From assembly GCA_004552515.1 (NCBI GenBank), contig SFOF01000035.1, positions 1 to 14,327 on the forward strand: 14,327 bases of DNA, written 5' to 3'. Of the stretch, positions 1 to 5,978 are shown piece after piece (positions within the stretch are counted from its first letter, which is position 1; each line of letters begins with the position of its first letter). The notes under the pieces are model-generated. The model did no database searches. It saw only the letters and a program-made list of their open reading frames with translations, and was not told the DNA's origin. Position numbers and translations under genes: made by a program. The DNA comes from Clostridiales bacterium (GTDB taxonomy: Bacteria; Bacillota; Clostridia; Christensenellales; Aristaeellaceae).

Positions 1-911
1 GACAGCGTATTGGCGAAGGCAAACAGCACCAGCGCCACAAAGGACTTCATCGTGCCGATGGCCGTCGCATAGGAAATCTGGCCGCCCTTGATGCCCTGAT
101 TGTAGACATACAGATCCAGCACCTGAATGTAATCCTGATTCATGGCGTTCTGGAACACATAATACTGCTCCATGCCGGTGTTGAGGAAATTGCCGAAGGA
201 CATAATCAGCAGCACGAAATATGTCTCGATCAGGCCGGGCACAGTGATGTGCAGTATGCGCTGCATGCGCCCCGCGCCGTCGATCATCGCGGCCTCGTAA
301 AGCTCCTGATCGATGCCGGAAATCGCCGCCAGATAGACGATCGCGCCCCAACCCAGCCCCTTCCACATGCCGTAGCCCTGCATGGTGAGCCAGACGTGCT
401 TCTGCGACACGAGGAAGTTGACCGGCTTTTCAAGCACGCCCAGCGAGACGAGCAGATTGTTGACAAAGCCGTTGTTGACATTGAGCATGAAAAACACGAG
501 GGAATACATGATCGTCCAGGAAATGAAGTGCGGCAGCGTGGTCAGCGTCTGCACGACCTTCTGATATTTCTTGGAGCTGATTTCGCTCATGAAAATGGCG
601 AAGGCCGGCGTGATCGGCGAGCAGAGTATGCCCAGGCCGGCCATGGCCAGCGTGTTGCGCATGACCATGAGCAGCTGGCGGCGCATGACCGGATTGCCGA
701 ACAGACGCGTAAAGTGCGCCCAGCCCACAAACTCACAATCCATCAGCGCGTGGCCGGGCTTGTAGTTAAAAAACGCGAACGACCAGCCCCACAGCGGCAG
801 ATAGGAAAACACAAAAATAAACACGAGACAGGGCAGAACCATCAGAAATAACCTGAAGCCATCCTTCTTTTTCGGGGAGGCCGCTCGCCTCCCCTTCGGA
901 ACAACCTGCAT
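1..911 (-). CDS. Carbohydrate ABC transporter permease, LplB type (3' end cut by window edge)
   Basis: Inner-membrane permease subunit of a binding-protein-dependent (oligo)saccharide importer. I translated it from the ATG at 911; 303 codons are visible. The N-terminus is short and basic (residues 5-20), followed by a first hydrophobic segment near 21-48, then several more (about 86-106, 127-143, 186-200, 228-245, 285-300). The cytoplasmic EAA loop that contacts the ATPase is clear: YEAAMIDGAG at 205-214, followed by a conserved ITVPGL. LplB permeases are usually 300-330 residues, so only some 10-20 residues should be missing. The partner permease and substrate-binding protein probably lie downstream, beyond the left edge. 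An AGAGGTG ribosome binding site precedes the ATG, and a strong sigma-A promoter sits 35 bp upstream. The family is well supported; the sugar transported cannot be told. Confidence 0.93.
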   Translation of the reverse strand, partial: MQVVPKGRRAASPKKKDGFRLFLMVLPCLVFIFVFSYLPLWGWSFAFFNYKPGHALMDCEFVGWAHFTRLFGNPVMRRQLLMVMRNTLAMAGLGILCSPITPAFAIFMSEISSKKYQKVVQTLTTLPHFISWTIMYSLVFFMLNVNNGFVNNLLVSLGVLEKPVNFLVSQKHVWLTMQGYGMWKGLGWGAIVYLAAISGIDQELYEAAMIDGAGRMQRILHITVPGLIETYFVLLIMSFGNFLNTGMEQYYVFQNAMNQDYIQVLDLYVYNQGIKGGQISYATAIGTMKSFVALVLFAFANTL

Positions 912-945
912 TGCTTTCACCTCTCGTATCGTCTTGGACATAGGC

Positions 946-974
946 ATTATAACATTTACAAATAGGCTTTGCAA
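946..974 (-). promoter_or_regulatory. Sigma-A promoter of the ABC permease operon
   Basis: On the minus strand, TTGCAA (969-974) and a perfect TATAAT (946-951) are separated by 17 bp. A TG one base upstream of the -10 box makes it an extended -10 promoter. The transcript would start near 939, leaving a 5' UTR of about 30 nt before the permease ATG. Two dyads lie just upstream. Confidence 0.85.
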
Positions 975-1006
975 TACCATTTTTTACTAAAATGACATTT
1001 TATTAC

Positions 1007-1019
1007 CGCAAGTCTTGCG
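1007..1019. promoter_or_regulatory. Perfect 13-bp dyad upstream of the permease promoter
   Basis: CGCAAG-T-CTTGCG is a perfect inverted repeat with six-base arms. Its near edge is 32 bp upstream of the -35 box, which suits an activator or an auxiliary operator for sugar-responsive control. The sequence shows the symmetry; a regulatory role is inferred, and a dyad this short can occur by chance. Confidence 0.4.
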
Positions 1020-1046
1020 CCATTGCGGCGATTTTTGTGAATAATT

Positions 1047-1062
1047 CGTGCCATTTGACACG
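1047..1062. promoter_or_regulatory. Imperfect 16-bp dyad upstream of the permease promoter
   Basis: CGTGCCATTTGACACG has matching arms CGTG.CA / TG.CACG, with mismatches only at the fourth pair from the centre and at the centre. It lies 72 bp upstream of the -35 box of the transporter promoter and just downstream of the helicase terminator. It could be a second operator. The role is inferred only. Confidence 0.3.
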
Positions 1063-1113
1063 TTTCTTTCATGCCCAGAAAGGCAATACAGCGTCGTTTT
1101 CCGATCAGGCACG

Positions 1114-1150
1114 CAAAAAATTGGCACGACCGAATCTCTTCGATCGTGCC
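1114..1150 (-). terminator. Rho-independent terminator of the DEAD-box helicase gene
   Basis: Ten nucleotides after the helicase stop codon the minus strand carries GGCACGATCG, a short loop and CGGTCGTGCC (1123-1150, one bulged base), followed by AATTTTTT (1115-1122). It separates the helicase from the ABC transporter promoter. Confidence 0.88.
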
Positions 1151-1160
1151 GAAAGGATAT

Positions 1161-2819
1161 TTACTGGTCGCCCGTCCTGTGCCGGACGGCGCCTTTTTCA
1201 AAGCGATGCGCGCCGTAATCCCGCTTTTCCGCGCGGGGCGCATAGCCGCTGCTGCGGGGCGCGCCGGCATGGCGGCGCTCATGGCCGGCCTCGCTGGCAT
1301 GGCGGTCGCTTCGATCATAGCGGCGCTCCGAACCGCGGCGATCGTCGCGGCGATAATTGCCGCGCTCGTCGGGCCGCTTGTCGGCGCGGCCTTCGCTGTG
1401 CATCTTTTCGAGCATCTCGCGCGGAACGGGCTTGCCATAGGGGCCGCGGCGAACGGGCGCGCTCGGCGCGGCGGGACGCGGCGGGCGAACCGGCTCGGGC
1501 GGATTCAGATCGATGGTCACGTCGGTGCGCGCGCCGGCCTGTTTGATGAGCAGATCCAGCATGGCGGCCACGGCCTGCTCCGCCTCGGCGCTTTCCAGCA
1601 GCTGCCGCGCCAGAGCGCGCGTTTCCTCGCTGTGATCCTCGCCCGCGTGATCGGTGATTTCCTTCATCACGCGGCCGCAGAGCGCCTTTTCGACCTCCTC
1701 CGCGCCGGGAGCCTTGCGGCAGAGAATCTTCGCGCCGGTGATGCGGCGGTAATCCCACATGCGCGACACCTCGCGGCCGACGACGAACGTGTAGGCGCGG
1801 CCTTCCTTGCCCGCGCGCCCCGTGCGGCCGATACGGTGAACGTAGTATTCCACGTCCAGCGGAATATCATAATTGAACACGGCCTCGATGTTGTCGATGT
1901 CCAGCCCGCGCGCGGCCACGTCGGTCGCCACGAGGACATTGATCAGGCCGTTGCGATAGCGCGCCATGATGGCGTCGCGCTCGATCTGGCGCATATCGCC
2001 GTGCAGCCCCGCCGCCGAAAAGCCGCGGTGCTGAAGCTCGGTCACAACGCTCTCCACGCCCTGCTTGGTGTTGCAGAACACCAGCGCCAGCTTGATGTCC
2101 TCGAGGGTCAGCAGGCGGCTGAGCAGCTCGTTTTTGTGGAACGAGCGCACGCTGATATAGCACTGCTCGATCTTCTCGACCGTCAATTCGCGCTTTTCGA
2201 TCCTGACCTGCACGGGGTTGTTCAGATAGCGGCTGGCCAGCGCGAGGATCGGCCTCGGCATCGTGGCGGAGAACAGCGCGGTCTGGCGCGTCTCGCTCGT
2301 CGCCGAGAGGATCGTTTCGATGTCGTCTCGAAAGCCCATGTCGAGCATTTCGTCGGCCTCGTCCAGCACGGCCAGCTTCAGCGCGTCAAAGCTCAGCGTG
2401 CCGCGCTTCATGTGATCCATCACGCGGCCGGGCGTGCCGACCACCACCTGCGCCCCGTTTTGGAGCGCGCGCAGCTGCCGCTCGATCGGCTGGCCGCCGT
2501 AAACCGGCACGACCATCAGGCTCATGCGGTGCCGCCCCAGCTTCATCAGCTCGCCGGCTGTCTGCATGGCCAGCTCGCGCGTCGGGCAGAGCACGAGCGC
2601 CTGAACGCGCCGCAGCGACGGATCGATCTTCTCGACCAGCGGTATGCCGAAGGCCGCCGTCTTGCCGGTGCCGGTCTGCGCCTGGCCGATGATGTCGCGC
2701 CCCTCGAGCATGGGCGGTATGGCCTCCTGCTGGATGGGCGTGGGCGTTTCGTAGCCCATCTCCTCGATGGCCTGCCCCACCTCGGGCGACAGGCCGAACA
2801 TTTCCTGTATGGCTGACAT
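1161..2819 (-). CDS. DEAD-box ATP-dependent RNA helicase (DeaD/CsdA-like)
   Basis: Cytoplasmic RNA helicase, 552 residues, of the type that remodels structured mRNA, assists ribosome assembly and is often cold-induced. All family motifs are intact in order: Q motif (GYETPTPIQ, 22-30), Walker A AQTGTGKT (47-54), PTREL (79-83), TPGR (129-132), DEAD (153-156), SAT (184-186), LVFCNT (246-251), ARGLDI (303-308) and HRIGRTGR (328-335). After the two RecA-like domains comes a helical region, then an Arg/Gly/Asp-rich basic tail of roughly 90 residues. The tail replaces the recognisable RRM of DbpA/CsdA and probably binds RNA non-specifically. I chose the ATG at 2819 because GGAAGGGG precedes it and the protein starts as in the family; the frame is open 42 codons further upstream, but those codons read through the leader terminator. 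It stands alone between its long leader and its own terminator. Confidence 0.95.
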   Translation of the reverse strand: MSAIQEMFGLSPEVGQAIEEMGYETPTPIQQEAIPPMLEGRDIIGQAQTGTGKTAAFGIPLVEKIDPSLRRVQALVLCPTRELAMQTAGELMKLGRHRMSLMVVPVYGGQPIERQLRALQNGAQVVVGTPGRVMDHMKRGTLSFDALKLAVLDEADEMLDMGFRDDIETILSATSETRQTALFSATMPRPILALASRYLNNPVQVRIEKRELTVEKIEQCYISVRSFHKNELLSRLLTLEDIKLALVFCNTKQGVESVVTELQHRGFSAAGLHGDMRQIERDAIMARYRNGLINVLVATDVAARGLDIDNIEAVFNYDIPLDVEYYVHRIGRTGRAGKEGRAYTFVVGREVSRMWDYRRITGAKILCRKAPGAEEVEKALCGRVMKEITDHAGEDHSEETRALARQLLESAEAEQAVAAMLDLLIKQAGARTDVTIDLNPPEPVRPPRPAAPSAPVRRGPYGKPVPREMLEKMHSEGRADKRPDERGNYRRDDRRGSERRYDRSDRHASEAGHERRHAGAPRSSGYAPRAEKRDYGAHRFEKGAVRHRTGDQ

Positions 2820-2868
2820 ATGCTTCCCCTTCCGAGCCGGCGCCGGCGAACGCGGCGTTCGCGCACAT

Positions 2869-2902
2869 AAAAAGCGGGCCTGAATGAATCGTTCAGCCCC
2901 GC
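2869..2902 (-). terminator. Leader terminator/attenuator upstream of the helicase gene
   Basis: On the minus strand GCGGGGCTGAA and TTCAGGCCCGC form an 11-bp stem with one G-G mismatch and a 7-nt loop, followed directly by TTTTT (2869-2873). It lies only about 50 nt upstream of the helicase ATG, inside its 5' region. It therefore either attenuates helicase transcription or ends a separate small RNA made from the leader. The hairpin is plain; which role it plays is inferred. Confidence 0.75.
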
Positions 2903-3172
2903 TCAGCGTCAGAGAATGTTTCAAAAAGGAAAGGCCGCGCGCCAACGCGGCTTTATCCGTCAGCTCATGAAAATGGTCAGCCTGATGAATTTTTGAAACG
3001 GTCCCCTATATACTGGTGTGTGTTTCCAAAATATGACCCGCCGCGGCAATATGCGCGGCTTTCTTTTTTTCAGAAACGCGGTTATCCGCGGGAAGCGCCG
3101 TCCTCCGCCCGCAGGCGATCCGGCGACATTTCCCGAAAGCTACTCCCCCATATACCGGCTCTACTGATTCTT
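2903..3172 (-). ncRNA. Long structured 5' leader of the helicase gene, or stand-alone small RNA
   Basis: There is no credible gene between 2820 and 3255. The minus strand can fold into many stems in order: CGGGAA...TTCCCG enclosing CGCCG...CGGCG and CGCC...GGCG; CGCGG-ATAA-CCGCG; GCCGCG...CGCGGC (3040-3059); then a 10-bp outer stem GTTTCAAAAA (2990-2999) with TTTTTGAAAC (2918-2927) enclosing GCCGCG...CGCGGC. The leader terminator follows. A GGGGGAGTAGC motif and two related segments (3135-3158 and 2995-3016) add to the order. The paired arms are read from sequence. That this is one RNA, and that it senses something or controls the helicase, is inference. I could not assign it confidently to a known RNA family. 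Confidence 0.5.
3040..3070 (+). terminator. Plus-strand terminator-like hairpin inside the helicase leader
   Basis: GCCGCG (3040-3045), an 8-nt loop and CGCGGC (3054-3059) are followed on the plus strand by TTTCTTTTTTT (3060-3070, one interrupting C). No plus-strand gene or good plus-strand promoter lies upstream, so it would end an antisense transcript if it terminates anything. It may simply be one of the leader stems, preceded by an A-rich loop in the minus-strand RNA. Confidence 0.35.
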
Positions 3173-3184
3173 ATTATAATTATA
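3173..3184 (-). promoter_or_regulatory. Tandem TATAAT boxes, possible promoter of the helicase leader
   Basis: Two perfect TATAAT hexamers stand back to back on the minus strand (3179-3184 and 3173-3178), in a short AT-rich patch. Upstream is GC-rich, and no good -35 hexamer lies at 16-18 bp (the best is TGTTCT). If used, the leader RNA would start near 3165. Confidence 0.45.
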
Positions 3185-3255
3185 GCGCCCACCCCTCCTT
3201 CAGAACAGCCGCATACGGTTAATTTGAAACTAAGGTTGTGCGACAGGCGGCGCCG

Positions 3256-4545
3256 TCAGCCGCTCACGCCCAGCAGATCGTCGGTCAGCGCGGCGGTGAG
3301 CGTCAGGATCGTGACCTTGGGCTGATTGTTCAGCCGAAAGCGCGGCAGCGGAATGGCGTCGCTCATGCCAAGCCCGCCGGTGGTGTAGACGTTGACGCCG
3401 CCCAGCAGCCGCTCGCCCTCGACCAGCGCCTGATCGGGCAGCCAGCCGTGCCGCGGCGCTTCAATCGCGGGGATATAGATCGCGCCCAGGCCGGGCAGCT
3501 TCCAGCCGCCGCCGCAATAATGGCCGGCCAGCACCAGATCGGCCGTGCGCAGCATCCCGGAGCCGGAATAGCCGCTGGCGGCGTTGTAGGCCTCGATGGG
3601 CGGATAGTGCGCCACCGCGATGTGCAGATCGTCGCTGCTCATCGTCGAGACGGCGTTTAGGAGCTTTTCGGCGCACTGCACGCGCCAGGCCGTCAGCGGG
3701 AGCGTCGTGCGCGCCGCCGTGCCGCCCGCCACCACCTCGGCGCTCTCCATGCGATACTGCGCGTTGAGCTGAGACAGCAGCGGCGAGGCCTCCACGTCCA
3801 GCATACTCTCGGGCGTGAGCCACAGGGTCGATTTGTTCCTGACGATCTGCGTGGGCGCGTCCAGATAGATCGCGCCGTGATCGATCGCGCCCAGCACCCA
3901 GTCCTCCAGCACGAACTGCTCGAGCGTGCCCTCGGTGTCGCGCGGCTCGTCGAGCAGCGGGCCGGGATCGGAATCGCCCGCGATGAAATAGACCGGCGCG
4001 CTCGAGGTCAGGCCGTCCAGCAGCTCGTAAAGCGGCGCGACGTTTCCCTTTTTGCCCACCATATCGCCCGCCATGATCATAAGGTCATATTTCACGCCGT
4101 TGATCGAGCGCAGCAGGCTGGCCTGGCTGTTGCCGAATTCCTGGCCGTGCAGATCGGAAATGAGCGCGATGCGATAGCCCTCAAAATCCGCGCTCAGTCC
4201 GGCGATGGACACCGTCTTTTCCTCCACATCGATGCTGCTGTTGTTGAAAAACATGATCAGCAGCGCCAGCGCCACGACGCTCACCAGCACGAACGCCGAA
4301 AACTTGATGCGCCTGAGCCACGCAAAGCGCCTGAGCAGCGTCTGCGTAAGCCCGTCCTGATCCTCGCCGGTGGCAAAATCGTCGAACGTCTTAAACGCGC
4401 CGGCGCTGTAGCGGCGGATCACCGCGCCGCCCCGGCGCAGGCTGCCGCTCAGCTTCATGAACGAAAAGCCCTGCTTCTGCTTTTTCTTCTTCCGCTTCTT
4501 CTTGGGGCCGCCGGGCGCGGGCTTTTTAATCTTCTTTTCTTCCAT
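3256..4545 (-). CDS. Membrane-anchored calcineurin-like metallophosphoesterase with altered metal-site motifs
   Basis: 429 residues. A strongly Lys/Arg-rich cytoplasmic N-terminus (4-25) precedes a single transmembrane segment near 82-100, so the phosphoesterase domain should lie outside the membrane, as in YkuE/YaeI-like proteins. Motif I is intact (SDLHG, D131/H133), as are motif II (GD, 160-161) and the HYP histidine (H313). Motif III, normally GNH(D/E), reads GDSD (190-193), losing both the metal-bridging Asn and the catalytic His. The last motif, normally GHTHGGQ, reads GHYCGGG (341-347), losing the second His. The fold is confidently recognised, but catalysis may be weak, altered or absent; the substrate is unknown. 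It has its own promoter, divergent from the GH28-like gene. The AAAGGA before the ATG is rather far away (13 nt), and no clear terminator follows. Confidence 0.85.
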   Translation of the reverse strand: MEEKKIKKPAPGGPKKKRKKKKQKQGFSFMKLSGSLRRGGAVIRRYSAGAFKTFDDFATGEDQDGLTQTLLRRFAWLRRIKFSAFVLVSVVALALLIMFFNNSSIDVEEKTVSIAGLSADFEGYRIALISDLHGQEFGNSQASLLRSINGVKYDLMIMAGDMVGKKGNVAPLYELLDGLTSSAPVYFIAGDSDPGPLLDEPRDTEGTLEQFVLEDWVLGAIDHGAIYLDAPTQIVRNKSTLWLTPESMLDVEASPLLSQLNAQYRMESAEVVAGGTAARTTLPLTAWRVQCAEKLLNAVSTMSSDDLHIAVAHYPPIEAYNAASGYSGSGMLRTADLVLAGHYCGGGWKLPGLGAIYIPAIEAPRHGWLPDQALVEGERLLGGVNVYTTGGLGMSDAIPLPRFRLNNQPKVTILTLTAALTDDLLGVSG

Positions 4546-4588
4546 TTATGTCAGGCTGTCCTTTCGCCGATATAAAACGCTTTCCTCT

Positions 4589-4617
4589 ATTATACGCGAA
4601 GTTGCCGCGCATGGCAA
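4589..4617 (-). promoter_or_regulatory. Sigma-A promoter of the metallophosphoesterase gene
   Basis: Minus-strand TTGCCA (4612-4617) and perfect TATAAT (4589-4594) are separated by 17 bp. The -10 box lies 44 bp upstream of the start codon. The promoter is back to back with the plus-strand promoter at 4654-4682. Confidence 0.85.
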
Positions 4618-4653
4618 GGGCTGTTTTTGTGGCGAGAGCGCGCCGTGAATTTG

Positions 4654-4682
4654 TTGACAGCACACCTGTCGTCTGCTATAAT
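4654..4682 (+). promoter_or_regulatory. Consensus sigma-A promoter of the GH28-like gene
   Basis: TTGACA (4654-4659) and TATAAT (4677-4682) are both perfect and 17 bp apart, the strongest promoter in the window. An inverted repeat overlaps the -35 box and spacer. A strong core overlapped by a dyad is typical of a gene controlled by a repressor. Confidence 0.92.
4656..4670. promoter_or_regulatory. Candidate operator GACAG-N5-CTGTC over the GH28 promoter
   Basis: A perfect inverted repeat of five-base arms with a 5-bp spacer, overlapping the -35 hexamer. A near-identical site, GACAG-N5-CTGAC on the minus strand, lies just downstream of the -10 box of the XRE/S24 gene. That gene is therefore the natural candidate for the binding protein. 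The symmetry is observed; binding is inferred. Confidence 0.5.
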
Positions 4683-4716
4683 GAACGCAGCCAATAAACG
4701 CATGGAGGGAACATTG

Positions 4717-5838
4717 ATGGAGTTTATCAAAAATGGCGGCGCAGCGATCCAGCGCCTGATCGACGAGGCCTGCGAGAGCGGCCTGCGCGCCGTCACGGTC
4801 ACCGGCCTGTACGAAATCGAGCAGACCATACTCATTCCGTCCGATTTTACGCTCACCCTCATGAACTGCCATCTGCGCATGAAGGACGGCACGTTCTGCA
4901 ATATGTTCACAAACGCCTCCTGCCGCACGGAGAAGGCCCGCTCTGCCGAGGGCGCCGACCGCAACATCATCGTCGAGGGCGTGGGCCGCGCCATACTGGA
5001 CGGCGGCGAATACAACGGCCTGTCTGAGAGCACCTATGGCAAAAACGGCCTGCCGCACATCAGCTTCAACAACGTGCTGCTCTTTGCGAATGTGGACGGC
5101 TTTACCGTGCGCAACCTCCATGTGCGCAATCAGCGCTGGTGGGCGCTCAATTTCGTCGCCTGCCGCAACGGCCGCATCAGCGATATCGACTTTCTGGCCG
5201 ACTACTCCTATCTCCTGCCCGACGGCACGCGCCGCTTCGGACTGGGCACGCGCGCGTACGGCTCGGCCGAATGCGGCGGCGATGACTTCGACTACAAATA
5301 CATACTCGTCAAGAACGCCGACGGCATCGATCTGCGCTCGGGCTGCCATGACATCATCATCGAGAACATCACCGGCTTTACCGAGGACGACACCATCGCC
5401 CTGACCGCGCTCGCCGGCAGCACGGAGGCGCTCTACGGCGTGAAGGACATGGATAAGGACATCTACAACGTCGTCATCCGCAATGTTGTCTCCTCCGCCT
5501 TCTGCGCCAACGTGCGTCTGCTCAACCAGAGCGGTATACGGCTGTACAACATCCTCGTGGACGGCGTATACGATTCCTCGAAGAACAGCCCGTACATGGG
5601 GCGCGGCGGCAGCGGCGTGCGCCTGGGCGACGTCCATCTCTACGGCACGCGCCACGCCACGGCCGACGAGACGTTCAACATCACCATCCGCAACGTCTGC
5701 TCGCGCGCGGGCGCGGCGCTGCGCCTGGCCGGCGCGATGAAGGACTGCCGCTTCGAGAACATCCGCACCTTCGACGACGCGTCTCTGCGCATCGAGGACA
5801 ACGCGTCGGTGGATATTTCGGGCTTCATCAAGGACTGA
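4717..5838 (+). CDS. GH28-like right-handed parallel beta-helix protein (polygalacturonase family fold), cytoplasmic
   Basis: 373 residues. The N-terminal AIQRLIDEAC...G...V.V.G.Y and the recurrent N.T/V/I..GV and ..NI/NV.IRN turns mark a right-handed beta-helix like GH28 pectin-degrading enzymes. NADGIDL (200-206) matches the GH28 NTDG motif, and EDDTIAL (223-229) matches GDDCIAI, so the three catalytic carboxylates seem present. The later GHG and RIK motifs are not evident (that region reads ANVRLLNQSG, 264-273), so specificity may differ, or the protein may be a lyase or epimerase relative. No signal peptide is seen, so it should act on imported oligosaccharides. I chose the ATG at 4717, seven bases after GGAGGG; upstream in-frame codons fall inside the promoter. 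It is the only plus-strand gene, monocistronic and probably repressor controlled. Confidence 0.82.
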   Translation: MEFIKNGGAAIQRLIDEACESGLRAVTVTGLYEIEQTILIPSDFTLTLMNCHLRMKDGTFCNMFTNASCRTEKARSAEGADRNIIVEGVGRAILDGGEYNGLSESTYGKNGLPHISFNNVLLFANVDGFTVRNLHVRNQRWWALNFVACRNGRISDIDFLADYSYLLPDGTRRFGLGTRAYGSAECGGDDFDYKYILVKNADGIDLRSGCHDIIIENITGFTEDDTIALTALAGSTEALYGVKDMDKDIYNVVIRNVVSSAFCANVRLLNQSGIRLYNILVDGVYDSSKNSPYMGRGGSGVRLGDVHLYGTRHATADETFNITIRNVCSRAGAALRLAGAMKDCRFENIRTFDDASLRIEDNASVDISGFIKD

Positions 5839-5920
5839 AGCGCCCCCGAAGCCTTTAAGCGCGTCTCGAAGGGGAAACCGCCGTCCTCTCAGAGCCGTTT
5901 GAAATCAGCCCCATAAAGCA

Positions 5921-5958
5921 GCCGCGCCGCTCTCCCATACAAGGAGACGCGGCGCGGC
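5921..5958. terminator. Bidirectional hairpin between convergent genes
   Basis: GCCGCGCCGC-TCTCC, a 7-nt loop, then GGAGA-C-GCGGCGCGGC forms a 15-bp stem with one bulged C. It lies between the convergent ends of the GH28-like gene and the XRE/S24 gene. Its flanks are only weakly T-rich (CCTATTCTATTC on the plus strand; TGCTTTATG on the minus strand), so it may stop both transcripts but is not a textbook terminator. Confidence 0.6.
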
Positions 5959-5978
5959 CCTATTCTATTCATTTCACG

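Noticed and set aside
1071..2816. A 581-codon open frame on the plus strand over the helicase gene
   Set aside because: It is a GC-driven antisense shadow of the DEAD-box gene, whose motifs are all intact on the minus strand. Its Arg/His/Ala-rich composition is typical of such shadows. Similar long frames opposite thrC, the OYE gene, the flavoprotein and the GH28-like gene were rejected for the same reason.
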